From Acidimicrobiales bacterium (lineage in GTDB: Bacteria; Actinomycetota; Acidimicrobiia; Acidimicrobiales; Palsa-688): a DNA stretch of 6,390 nt. The notes beneath the pieces were generated by a model. It made no database searches. It had not been told where the DNA came from and worked only from the letters and a program-made list of their open reading frames with translations. Within the stretch, counting starts at the first letter, position 1. Every line of letters starts with the position of its first letter. Below are positions 1-5,844 of this stretch, piece by piece. The DNA lies in NCBI GenBank assembly GCA_030039575.1, contig JASHVH010000019.1, forward strand, positions 1 through 6,390, written 5' to 3'. The translations under genes were made by a program, and so were the position numbers.

Positions 1-595
1 CCCGCCGGCGAGACCGGGCCACTGAGGCAGCAGGACCCGCCCGCCGCTCCTCCCTGGCCGCCGGACTCGCCGGACAGCTCCGGGCCCGCTCATCGGGCGG
101 CAGGCCCTTTGCCAACGGCTAGCGGCCTTTAGCCGGGCGGCGGCCATGGAGCGTCCCGGTCACCGAGGCGACCCTGCTAGTCGAATACGAACCGCAACGG
201 TTCGCCTAACCGGCCCTGCCTCTGACCGCTCGCCTCTCGGGACCCCCTCGTCGTAGTCATCCGCCTGTTGGCCCTTCCCGGGTCTCGGCACCGTGACCGC
301 CGCCCCTTTTGTTTGGTTCGAACATAAGCCGGCGTGGGGCCCACGAGGGGACTAAGAGTTCCAGGCAAGGGTCGCAGAGCAACCGGAAATAATGCCTCTG
401 ACCTGGGGCAAACGTAAAAACCGAATCGACGACCCTCACCTTGGCTCGTCATCGCTCGGGTCCTTCGCCACAGTTATGCTCGGACCCGGATTATGGCTCT
501 GAACAGGGCTGGAGGGTTAGCGACAAAACTCACTGACTAGGCTGTTCTGGCATTTGGACAAGAGCGTTCCCCAGTTTTAGCCCGGCTCTTGCCCA
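1..595. other. No supported gene; GC-rich, probably degraded sequence
   Basis: Nothing here is recognisable on either strand. Two plus-strand frames are open from the left edge: one ends at a TAG at 120-122 (about 39 codons with GC-rich third positions), the other at a TAG at 130-132. Either could be the tail of a gene outside the window, but neither tail resembles a family I know. A perfect 6-bp inverted repeat (CGGCTA 116-121, TAGCCG 130-135, 8-nt loop) lies just after or across these stops and could be a weak terminator, but no T-run follows. The 91-codon minus-strand frame at 177-452 has no recognisable domain. Confidence 0.5.
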
Positions 596-814
596 CTAAC
601 CGAGCAGGTCTTCGACCTCGCTGAGGGCCAAGGCCTCCAGTTCACGCACGAGCTCTCGTAAGCGCCGGTCAGCAGCGACCAAGGGACGCAACCGCTCCGC
701 TTGTCCCGCGCTGAGCGTCCGCGTCACTTGGTGGCCCGCCTCTTGGCGCATCCAGGTGGCGTAGGGCCCGTGCAGGCGGGGCGGGTCGGCCCGTGTCGTG
801 ACGCCTCGTGCCAC
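596..814 (-). pseudogene. DUF6788-like protein, C-terminal fragment
   Basis: I do not know a biochemical function for this family. The visible 72-residue frame carries the block ADPPRLHGPYATWMRQ followed by VTRTLSAGQAERLRPLV and a helical tail (LRELVRELEALALSEVEDLL). This matches, from memory, the C-terminal half of small DUF6788-type proteins. Those normally start with a CGxxxCxC-type cysteine motif directly before the 'DPPRLHGPY' block. Here that motif is absent: the equivalent positions read ARGVTT, and the frame is closed by a TAA immediately upstream of the GTG at 812-814. An 11-bp tandem duplication lies 14 bases further upstream. I read it as a decayed 3' remnant rather than a translated small gene. 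The family name rests on motif recall; a genuine short hypothetical gene is the alternative. Confidence 0.45.
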
Positions 815-827
815 TTATTGCCGTGCC

Positions 828-849
828 GATTTGGCCCGGATTTGGCCCG
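828..849. repeat. 11-bp perfect tandem duplication
   Basis: GATTTGGCCCG occurs twice in direct succession (828-838 and 839-849). Because 11 is not a multiple of three, a duplication here would shift any reading frame crossing it. It lies immediately upstream, in the minus-strand sense, of the DUF6788-like remnant, so it may be one of the lesions that inactivated that gene. Confidence 0.9.
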
Positions 850-1258
850 ACGGTACAGCCTCACATCCTCCAGGTGGTCCTCTGTTCCGGGCGACGTTCC
901 AAGCCGGTTGAGAGAGGCGGTTTCTCGCAAGCACCTGGCCCGTTCCGGCACCGACACCATCTGACGGCTGCCAGGCTTACTGGATCCGACGGCGTGGGTG
1001 CCAACAAGATTTGCCTCGGAGGGCGGCCAGTGGCGATTGCCCTGTCACCGCCAGCTCGCCACCCAGAGTGCAGGGAGCTTGTTCGGAAAGGCGAGCACAG
1101 ACCCGTCGTTCGGGCGCCGCCGGTTAAGCGTGCGATCGTGAAACCGCCTGCACCCTAAGGAACATTCTGTGTGTAAGCATCGGGCGAGCGAGGCATCAAC
1201 GGAACCGCGGCCTCCGAAATACTGATTTGCAGGCTGCAAGATCACACGGCCAGCCCGG

Positions 1259-1275
1259 CTCGCCGTAGAGGCGAG
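1259..1275 (-). terminator. Possible terminator hairpin of the secreted-protein gene
   Basis: CTCGCC (1259-1264) and GGCGAG (1270-1275) form a perfect 6-bp stem with a 5-nt loop, beginning 52 bases past the stop of the minus-strand gene. No T-run follows it. It would be a hairpin-only terminator of the kind often seen in high-GC bacteria, or chance. Confidence 0.3.
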
Positions 1276-1326
1276 GTCGACGCTGTCCTGATGTCCTGCC
1301 GCGCCCGGACGGTGCACTTGACGAGA

Positions 1327-3063
1327 TCAGACGGTACCGACGGTCACCACCGGTTGGCCCACGGCGAGGCCGAACGCACTGACCATCCTGTCCGGCGCTT
1401 GCTGGAGCACCGCGTTCCCCGCCACGTAATTGGGGCCATAAATGGAAAGATCAAAACCCAGTACTTGGGCCGTCCATATCCTCGTGATGGCATAGCTGAG
1501 AGCGGCGTAGTGCGAGGTGAACGTGATAATCGTGAACCCGTAGAACGGGTAGCCCTGGAACTGAGCGCCGCAGGTCGGGCACTGGAACCCCACCGAGCTG
1601 TCACAATCGACGCCGCCGCAATTTGTCGGCCCATAGACCTTGAGCCCGCTGAAGCGGTCGTGCGGGAGGTAGTGGACGATGCCGTTGAAGAAGCGCTGGG
1701 CCAGGCCGATGGTCGGGGGAGGCGGGGGGATACTTGCGATGGCGGCCAGGGGCAGGTTGGCCGGCAGGCCACCGGGTGTCGCCGCCACCTTGGCACTGCC
1801 GAAGCCGTACACCTTGCCGTCCGAGCCGGCCATCCAATAGCCGTCCTCGTCCTGAGTGAGGGCGATCCCCACGATGTTGCCGACCCTGACACCGATCCCG
1901 GGCAGCGAGCCGTAGAACCTGACCCCGGTGCCGAAATTGAAGACGCCGCCGTCCCGGCTCACCAGCAGGTAGCCTGTGCTGGCCGGGTAGGCCACCATCC
2001 CCACCACGTGCTGGGTGCGGACGCCGATGCCGGGCAGGGAGCCGTAAAACCGGGCATCGCCGAAGGTGAAGATCCCGCCGTCCGACCCGAGTAGGTAGTA
2101 CCCCCTGTCGTCCGCCGTCACGGCCATGGCCACGATGTTGGAGACCCGTTTGCCCAACCCGGGCACCGAACCATAGAACCTGGCGTCGCCGAAAGCGAAC
2201 ACGCCGCCGCCGGCACCGACCAAGTAGTACCCCTGGCCTCCGGCGGTGGCGGCTATCGCCCGTCCGGCGGAGGTGTTGGCGTTCCCGAGCGACGGCGCCG
2301 TGCCCAGGCCGAACACGCGCCCATTGGTTGTCGCCAGCCAGTACGCCGGCGTACGGGGGTTGACCACCAGCTTGTAGGTGCCCGGCCCGGAGGAGCTCAA
2401 GAAGGCGCCGGAGCCCGAATAGCTCGCTGACAAATTGTGGCTCCCGGCCAGCAGGTACGTGCTAGTGCAGGTGGCCACGCCGGTGGCGGCATTGACCGGC
2501 AGGCCGCTGCAGCCCAGGATGGGGCTCCCGTTGCCGGTTATGTCCACGGTGCCCCCGTTGGGTACCGGGGCCACTCTGGCGGTGTAGGTGACGGGCTGGC
2601 CCGCCACGGCTGGGTTGGGGGAGGCCGAGACCGACGTGGTCGTGGTCGTCGTGCCGGCGATGACCGTGAGCTGTTGCTCGGCACTGGGGCTGATGCCGTT
2701 CGCGGCCGTAATCGTCACCGTGAAGGTCTTGCCGGCGACGCTAGGCTCCTGGAACCCGGAGATCACCGCGGCGCCGTACCTGTTGGGCCTGAAAAGCAGG
2801 CCCGTCGGCAGGGCGCCAGACTCGGTGAGGGTCGGGGTGGGCGAGCCTGAGGCGGCAACCACAAGTGTGTTGAAGGCGCCGGCAGAATATTGCCAGTTGG
2901 AGGGGCTTATGATCCGGGGGGCCGTCCCCGATGTTGCTTCGATGACGGTGGCTGCGCCGGCTGAGTCGGCGGGGGCCAGGAGGCCGGCAAGCACGGCCGA
3001 CGGCACGACTACAAAACGCCACTGACGCTGTTGTCGATGTTTGTGTTCCACTTTGGGCCTCAT
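1327..3063 (-). CDS. Secreted Ig-like / Gly-Tyr-rich repeat surface protein
   Basis: Predicted exported 578-residue protein, probably cell-surface or extracellular; the function is unknown. Domains in order: signal peptide (1-38, basic n-region, hydrophobic FVVVPSAVLAGLLA core, Ala-rich cleavage site); a putative Ig-like domain of the He_PIG type (about 45-135, with the GALPTGLLF signature); a Thr-rich linker (TTTTTT, 138-143); a second Ig-like domain (about 144-235, SASPNPAVAGQPVTYTARV and a GSHNLSASYSGS motif, Big_3_5-like); five repeats of about 43 residues (240-423); a PPPPP linker (446-450); and an unassigned C-terminal domain (451-578) with Cys482, Cys487, Cys495 and Cys498. The frame stays open upstream to a TTG at 3337-3339, but those 92 residues are Arg/Pro-rich and would bury the signal peptide. 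I therefore chose the ATG at 3061-3063. No strong Shine-Dalgarno is visible there. The gene stands alone and is not obviously co-transcribed with a neighbour. Confidence 0.88.
   Translation of the reverse strand: MRPKVEHKHRQQRQWRFVVVPSAVLAGLLAPADSAGAATVIEATSGTAPRIISPSNWQYSAGAFNTLVVAASGSPTPTLTESGALPTGLLFRPNRYGAAVISGFQEPSVAGKTFTVTITAANGISPSAEQQLTVIAGTTTTTTSVSASPNPAVAGQPVTYTARVAPVPNGGTVDITGNGSPILGCSGLPVNAATGVATCTSTYLLAGSHNLSASYSGSGAFLSSSGPGTYKLVVNPRTPAYWLATTNGRVFGLGTAPSLGNANTSAGRAIAATAGGQGYYLVGAGGGVFAFGDARFYGSVPGLGKRVSNIVAMAVTADDRGYYLLGSDGGIFTFGDARFYGSLPGIGVRTQHVVGMVAYPASTGYLLVSRDGGVFNFGTGVRFYGSLPGIGVRVGNIVGIALTQDEDGYWMAGSDGKVYGFGSAKVAATPGGLPANLPLAAIASIPPPPPTIGLAQRFFNGIVHYLPHDRFSGLKVYGPTNCGGVDCDSSVGFQCPTCGAQFQGYPFYGFTIITFTSHYAALSYAITRIWTAQVLGFDLSIYGPNYVAGNAVLQQAPDRMVSAFGLAVGQPVVTVGTV
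1795..2346 (-). repeat. Five-unit protein repeat, about 43 residues each
   Basis: Successive units begin AYWLATTNGRVFGLG (residue 240), GYYLVGAGGGVFAFG (278), GYYLLGSDGGIFTFG (321), GYLLVSRDGGVFNFG (364) and GYWMAGSDGKVYGFG (408). The middle units continue with RFYGSxPGxGxR and an I/VVxMA-type strand. The three central units also look alike at DNA level, with periods of about 129-132 bp, indicating tandem duplication followed by divergence. The first and last units are the most degenerate and lack the RFYGS block. The alternating hydrophobic/Gly pattern suggests beta-rich units, perhaps blades or hairpins; this structural reading is an inference. Confidence 0.88.
2950..3063 (-). other. Signal peptide of the secreted protein
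   Basis: Residues 1-38 show a long basic/His-rich n-region (MRPKVEHKHRQQRQWR), a hydrophobic core of about 14 residues, and an Ala-rich end (ADSAGAA) suited to signal peptidase I. No lipobox cysteine is present, so a lipoprotein is unlikely. The exact cleavage site, after AGA or GAA, cannot be fixed by eye. Confidence 0.8.
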
Positions 3064-3504
3064 TTCAGGTCGGTAACAGGGCCCGGCCGTTGTGCTGGGC
3101 CGGCTCACGCCGGCACGCTGGCCTGACGGCTCACCACTGGACGCCTTCCCCCAGGAGACCAGCCTCCGGCCACGGCCGTCGGGGAGACGATGGTCCCTCA
3201 TCTGAGCGGGCCGGGACGAGACCGTTGGTTCGGCCCACCACGTCGGGCCCCACGCAACCCACACACCCTCATAGCCTGCCACGCGGCACTGTTCCGCGGC
3301 TCTGTGAAGCCTCCTAACGGGACATCGCAACTCGGGCAAGTGGCGACCCCGTCAGAGAGCCTCCCCACCCTGCTCGATAAGACGCGGCCGACACCGGTCC
3401 GCCCAAGCCATCTGTAAGCGGTCAGACGGGATTTTGTTCCGGTGCACTGACCGGTCTTTCGTTCACCGGGCGACCGACGAAAGTGGGGCACTAGAGATGA
3501 GACC
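3064..3504. promoter_or_regulatory. Intergenic region with leader of the secreted-protein gene
   Basis: About 440 bases lie between the divergent secreted-protein gene and the regulator remnant. The promoter of the minus-strand gene must be here, but I cannot point to a convincing -35/-10 pair. The open frames crossing it have no recognisable domains. GC-rich hairpins near the secreted gene start are listed separately. Confidence 0.4.
3083..3114 (-). promoter_or_regulatory. Overlapping alternative hairpins in the 5' leader
   Basis: In the minus-strand leader, 20-51 nt upstream of the ATG, there are two perfect 6-bp stems that share bases. One pairs 3109-3114 with 3099-3104 (GCCGGC on both sides) around a GTGA loop, which fits the GNRA tetraloop pattern. 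The other pairs 3098-3103 with 3083-3088 (CCGGCC/GGCCGG) around a 9-nt loop. Because 3099-3103 belongs to both stems, they are mutually exclusive. The structures are visible in the sequence; any regulatory role is conjecture. Confidence 0.35.
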
Positions 3505-4077
3505 GTGATGCGCCGCGGTTTTGGCCCGGGCGAAGCCACTCGCGAGCTTGTTGCGTACCAATGGCGCTGCGAACTGTTGGCGGTACTCGACCGTCTGGAC
3601 GAATCCGTCGGCCTCATCGTGGACGGGATCGCGGCGGCCCAGCGCGACAGGCAGGGATGGGCACTCGACTTCTTTGAAACCTGGCGGGGTCGGCAGCTGT
3701 TTCAACGGGGCGAGTTGCCAGATGCGGCCGCAGTCCTAGGTGGACGGTTTGATTCAAACTAGTCTTTTCCCGTCGTCGGTGCGCTGTACGCGGCGGCCGT
3801 GACCTCGCTTGGGCGTGTAGCCATCCATACCGACGACGAGCAACTCAAGCGTCAAACTGGCGAGGTCGCCAAAGACATGGTCGAGACAGGTACGCCGGCG
3901 AACCGCTCGCATGGGGCGTGGCTACTGGCGCTGCTCGCTCTGGCCAACGGTCGTCACCGTGAGGCGAGAGCCTGGATCGATGCGGCAGAGACGGCAGACG
4001 ACGAGCTGATACTCCCCCTTTATCCGATGGACGTTACTGATGAGCCACACCTCGTGTGCTTCAGGCTTGAGGTGTGA
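3505..4077 (+). pseudogene. Remnant of ATPase/LuxR-type regulator (TPR-like part), amber-interrupted
   Basis: The frame from 3505 encodes 85 residues (RRGFGPGEATRELVAYQWRC onward, with WALDFFETWRGRQLFQRGELPDAAAVL). It then meets TAG at 3760-3762 and continues in the same frame for about 100 residues (VGALYAAAVTSLGRVAIHTD, HGAWLLALLALANGRHREARAWI, LILPLYPMDVTDEPHLV). The helical, TPR-like composition resembles the region between the ATPase and the C-terminal HTH of large LuxR/MalT-like actinobacterial regulators. Both the ATPase and the HTH are missing. The recognisable similarity stops at about 4056 (HLV). The last six residues (CFRLEV) probably come from the inserted ISL3 end, so the gene remnant itself ends there. 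An in-frame TGA lies upstream, and no start context is convincing. The family is recalled from sequence style, not from a search. Confidence 0.6.
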
Positions 4078-4751
4078 GCCAACAATCAAGAAGCACCTTC
4101 GTCCTAGTTGACCCTAGTGAGGTCCTCCAGGCATTGGTAGGCCTCAAAGACGTCCGCGTCGTCCACTACAGGCGCAACGGCGCCGACGTCGAGCTGATGG
4201 TCGAGCAGGTTGTCGATGAGGTGCGCTGCCCCAACTGTTCGGGGCCTGCTCTGGTCCACGAGCGTCCTGTGGTGCACTACGTCGACTTGCCCGTTTACGG
4301 CACCGCCATGTCGCTCGCCTGGAAGAAGCACCGGGTGCGCTGCATCACCCCCGAGTGCCCGAAGAACACCTGGGTGCTCGAGGACCACCGCATCGCGGCC
4401 AAGGCCTGCCTGCTCACGACCAGGGCGGCCAAGTGGGCCACCGTGCAGGTCGGCGGGGGCAGGACGGTGAAGGAGGTGGCTGGCGAGCTCGGCTGTGATT
4501 GGCACACCGTGAACGACGCCGTCACCACCTACGGCGAGGCCCTACTAGAGGCGGACCGCAAACGGCTGACCAAGACCACCGCCATAGGCCTCGACGAGAC
4601 TTCGTTCGTGAAAGCCGGCCTCCACAGCCACGCCAGTTACGCCACCACGGTGGCCGATGTCGAGAACCACCAGGTCATCGACATCCTGCCCAGCCGCAAT
4701 TTCGTCGACGTGGCCGCCTGGCTCGACAAGCAGCCCCGGGCTTGGAAACAA
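4057..4751 (+). mobile_element. ISL3-family insertion sequence, 3'-truncated
   Basis: This is the left part of an ISL3-type element. Its transposase half (residues 1-226 of the chimeric frame) has FVLVDPSEVLQALVGLKDVRVV, a zinc-binding segment with Cys52-x2-Cys55 and Cys90-x4-Cys95, a helix-turn-helix around 128-158 (TVKEVAGELGCDWHTVNDAV), and the beginning of the DDE domain with IGLDETSF, where Asp174 is the expected first catalytic acid. Similarity ends after AAWLDKQPRAWK. The later part that would carry the second Asp and the Glu, together with the right inverted repeat, is absent. ISL3 transposases usually run to a little over 400 residues, so about half is lost and the element cannot move by itself. 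The left boundary is set only by where the regulator similarity stops; I could not identify the terminal repeat or a target duplication. Confidence 0.85.
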
Positions 4752-5456
4752 CGCCCTGAGACTTACGAAAAACTGGCCGAAGCGTACTACCAATACGACC
4801 ACGACCCAACGCTCCGCGCCGCAGTCTCATTTGGGCACGGGGAGAACTTCTCCAGAGGCATCGACGTTGACGGGTTCAGGTCGCTCGCAGGGACGGGCAA
4901 GCCCTGGATCGCCAGCACCGGCACGATAGACCCTCTGGCCAAGTGTGCTCCGCGCCTCGCCAAGCCCCTGATCGTGGTCACCCATGGCGATACGTGGAAC
5001 ATGGCCCATGAGCTCCATCTCGTGGCCGATATCCGGATTGCTTCAGCCGACACCCGCTTCGGGCAGGATGAGAACACGCACGGGCGCTTTCCCGGAGGAG
5101 GGGCGACCATCCGGTTCCCCCGCGAAGTCGGCTGGGGGAACGCCATGCGCTACATACTGACCGGGGACCACTGGAGTGCCGACGAAGCGTACCGTATGGG
5201 AGAAGTGCAGGAGATAGCTCCGGGTGCGAAAGAAGCACTGGAGGCTGGCGTCCGGATCGCGGAGAAGGTGGCCGACTGCGGCCCGCTTGGCATCCGGACC
5301 TCGTTGGCGTCTGCGCACTTAGCCATTGACCACAGCGAGGAAGATGCGCTGTCGGAACTCGACGCGCAATTTGGGGCCCTTTTCCACACGCGGGACTTTA
5401 CAGAAGGCCGTGAGGCGGAAGCGGAAGGTCGAAAGCCGGTCTACCGGGGAGAATAA
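4074..5456 (+). CDS. In-frame chimera: ISL3 transposase N-half fused to crotonase
   Basis: A single uninterrupted frame of 460 codons joins two unrelated families. Residues 1-226 are the DNA-binding half of an ISL3 transposase; residues 227-460 are an enoyl-CoA hydratase/isomerase lacking its N-terminal strands. The switch falls at about 4746-4754, in PRAWKQ|RPETYEKL. The GTG start at 4074-4076 overlaps the TGA (4075-4077) closing the regulator-remnant frame, in a GTGA arrangement that could couple translation, although the upstream frame is itself broken. No clear Shine-Dalgarno is spaced correctly before it. The transposase part cannot catalyse transposition. The crotonase part lacks the first strands of the fold, so an active enzyme is doubtful. 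A gene disrupted by an IS-mediated deletion is the simplest reading; an assembly join is the alternative. Expression is unknown. Confidence 0.8.
   Translation: MSQQSRSTFVLVDPSEVLQALVGLKDVRVVHYRRNGADVELMVEQVVDEVRCPNCSGPALVHERPVVHYVDLPVYGTAMSLAWKKHRVRCITPECPKNTWVLEDHRIAAKACLLTTRAAKWATVQVGGGRTVKEVAGELGCDWHTVNDAVTTYGEALLEADRKRLTKTTAIGLDETSFVKAGLHSHASYATTVADVENHQVIDILPSRNFVDVAAWLDKQPRAWKQRPETYEKLAEAYYQYDHDPTLRAAVSFGHGENFSRGIDVDGFRSLAGTGKPWIASTGTIDPLAKCAPRLAKPLIVVTHGDTWNMAHELHLVADIRIASADTRFGQDENTHGRFPGGGATIRFPREVGWGNAMRYILTGDHWSADEAYRMGEVQEIAPGAKEALEAGVRIAEKVADCGPLGIRTSLASAHLAIDHSEEDALSELDAQFGALFHTRDFTEGREAEAEGRKPVYRGE
4752..5456 (+). pseudogene. Enoyl-CoA hydratase/isomerase (crotonase), 5'-truncated
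   Basis: Crotonase enzymes act on acyl-CoA thioesters and stabilise the enolate in an oxyanion hole. Visible landmarks, numbered in the chimera: LAEAYYQYDHDPTLRAAV (234-251), first oxyanion loop HGENFSRGID (255-264), KPLIVVTHGDTWNMAHEL (297-314), DIRIASADTRFGQDENTHG (319-337), FPGGGATIRFPREVGWGNAM (339-358) and LTGDHWSADEA (362-372). Glu313 and Glu333 are 20 residues apart and align with the two catalytic glutamates of rat hydratase (Glu144/Glu164). The usual Gly-rich GGG before the first Glu is replaced by NMA, which by memory is a variant of an actinobacterial/proteobacterial subgroup. Families normally have about 30-40 more N-terminal residues, including the conserved NRP(D/E) turn; these are missing, replaced by transposase sequence. 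The C-terminus looks complete (REAEAEGRKPVYRGE, TAA). Confidence 0.88.
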
Positions 5457-5844
5457 GCCTCATAAAAAGCAGGCCACAGCTTGGACCTTAGAGCCGCAGG
5501 CCATGTCTCCCAGGGCGCCTCGCGGACTGGCCGTTAGGGTGCGATGGCGGCGACAACCGGCTAACCCTCTGACCGTGCCCCCGCCACCCCGAAGACGGTC
5601 GCTCGAAGACGATCGTTCGTTCAGCCTGGGTAAGCGTACGAAAAGAACTGGAAATCGAGACGACCCCCGGGGCCTCCTGGCGTCGACCCTACCGGGAGGG
5701 AACCCAGGCGTACGCCGCTTGCCTACCCACCAACATTTGGGATGGCTCTTTAGTCCTCGGTCCGACGACCGGACCATTGGTTTCGACCAACCCACTCTCC
5801 CCCGGTCACATGGCCGGGGGTTCTGTCCCAGGCAGGACCACGAA
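5457..5844. other. Stretch without a supported gene between converging units
   Basis: About 390 bases separate the crotonase stop from the stop of the opposite-strand barrel gene, so this is a convergent intergenic region. A 111-codon minus-strand frame (5460-5795) and plus-strand frames crossing it are Arg/Pro/Ser-rich with no recognisable domain. The only clear structure is the hairpin at 5799-5820. Confidence 0.5.
5799..5820 (-). terminator. Hairpin terminator candidate downstream of the barrel gene
   Basis: CCCCCGG (5799-5805) and CCGGGGG (5814-5820) form a perfect 7-bp GC stem with an 8-nt loop, starting 25 bases past the minus-strand stop. No T-run follows on the minus strand (GAGAGTGGG), so it would be a hairpin-only terminator. 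It could also act on readthrough from the plus strand, where TTCTGT follows. Confidence 0.5.

Larger units (their letters stand above)
815..1326. other. Stretch without a supported gene
   Basis: About 510 bases between the DUF6788-like remnant and the stop of the secreted-protein gene. Open frames exist on both strands (for example minus 1045-1317 and plus 808-1158), but their translations are low-complexity Arg/Pro/Ala-rich and show no motif I recognise, as expected for chance frames in GC-rich DNA. The only structures noted are the tandem duplication at 828-849 and a hairpin at 1259-1275. Confidence 0.5.

Noticed and set aside
316..323. GTTCGAAC, resembling a tRNA T-loop
   Set aside because: The flanking five bases on each side do not pair on either strand, and no acceptor, D or anticodon arm can be built. 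It is a chance palindrome.
177..452. Minus-strand 91-codon frame
   Set aside because: No motif, low-complexity Arg-rich segments and no convincing start context; it is typical of chance open frames in GC-rich DNA.
1291..2094. Long plus-strand open frame (267 codons) opposite the secreted-protein gene
   Set aside because: It is antisense to the well-supported repeat gene, its translation is Arg/Asp/Gly/Ala-rich with no domain, and its own repeats only mirror those of the opposite strand.
3061..3180. c-di-GMP (GEMM-I) riboswitch in the secreted-gene leader
   Set aside because: The minus strand has a GNRA-loop hairpin and ends with TTACCGA, as in GEMM-I. However, the conserved GGCAAACC and GACGCAAAGCC segments around the first stem are missing, so the resemblance is superficial.
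3064..3339. N-terminal extension of the secreted protein to the TTG at 3337-3339
   Set aside because: The extra 92 residues are Arg/Pro/Trp-rich and non-conserved in appearance, and would place the evident signal peptide inside the protein.
5460..5795. Minus-strand 111-codon frame downstream of the barrel gene
   Set aside because: Basic, low-complexity translation with no family resemblance and no ribosome binding site that I could see.
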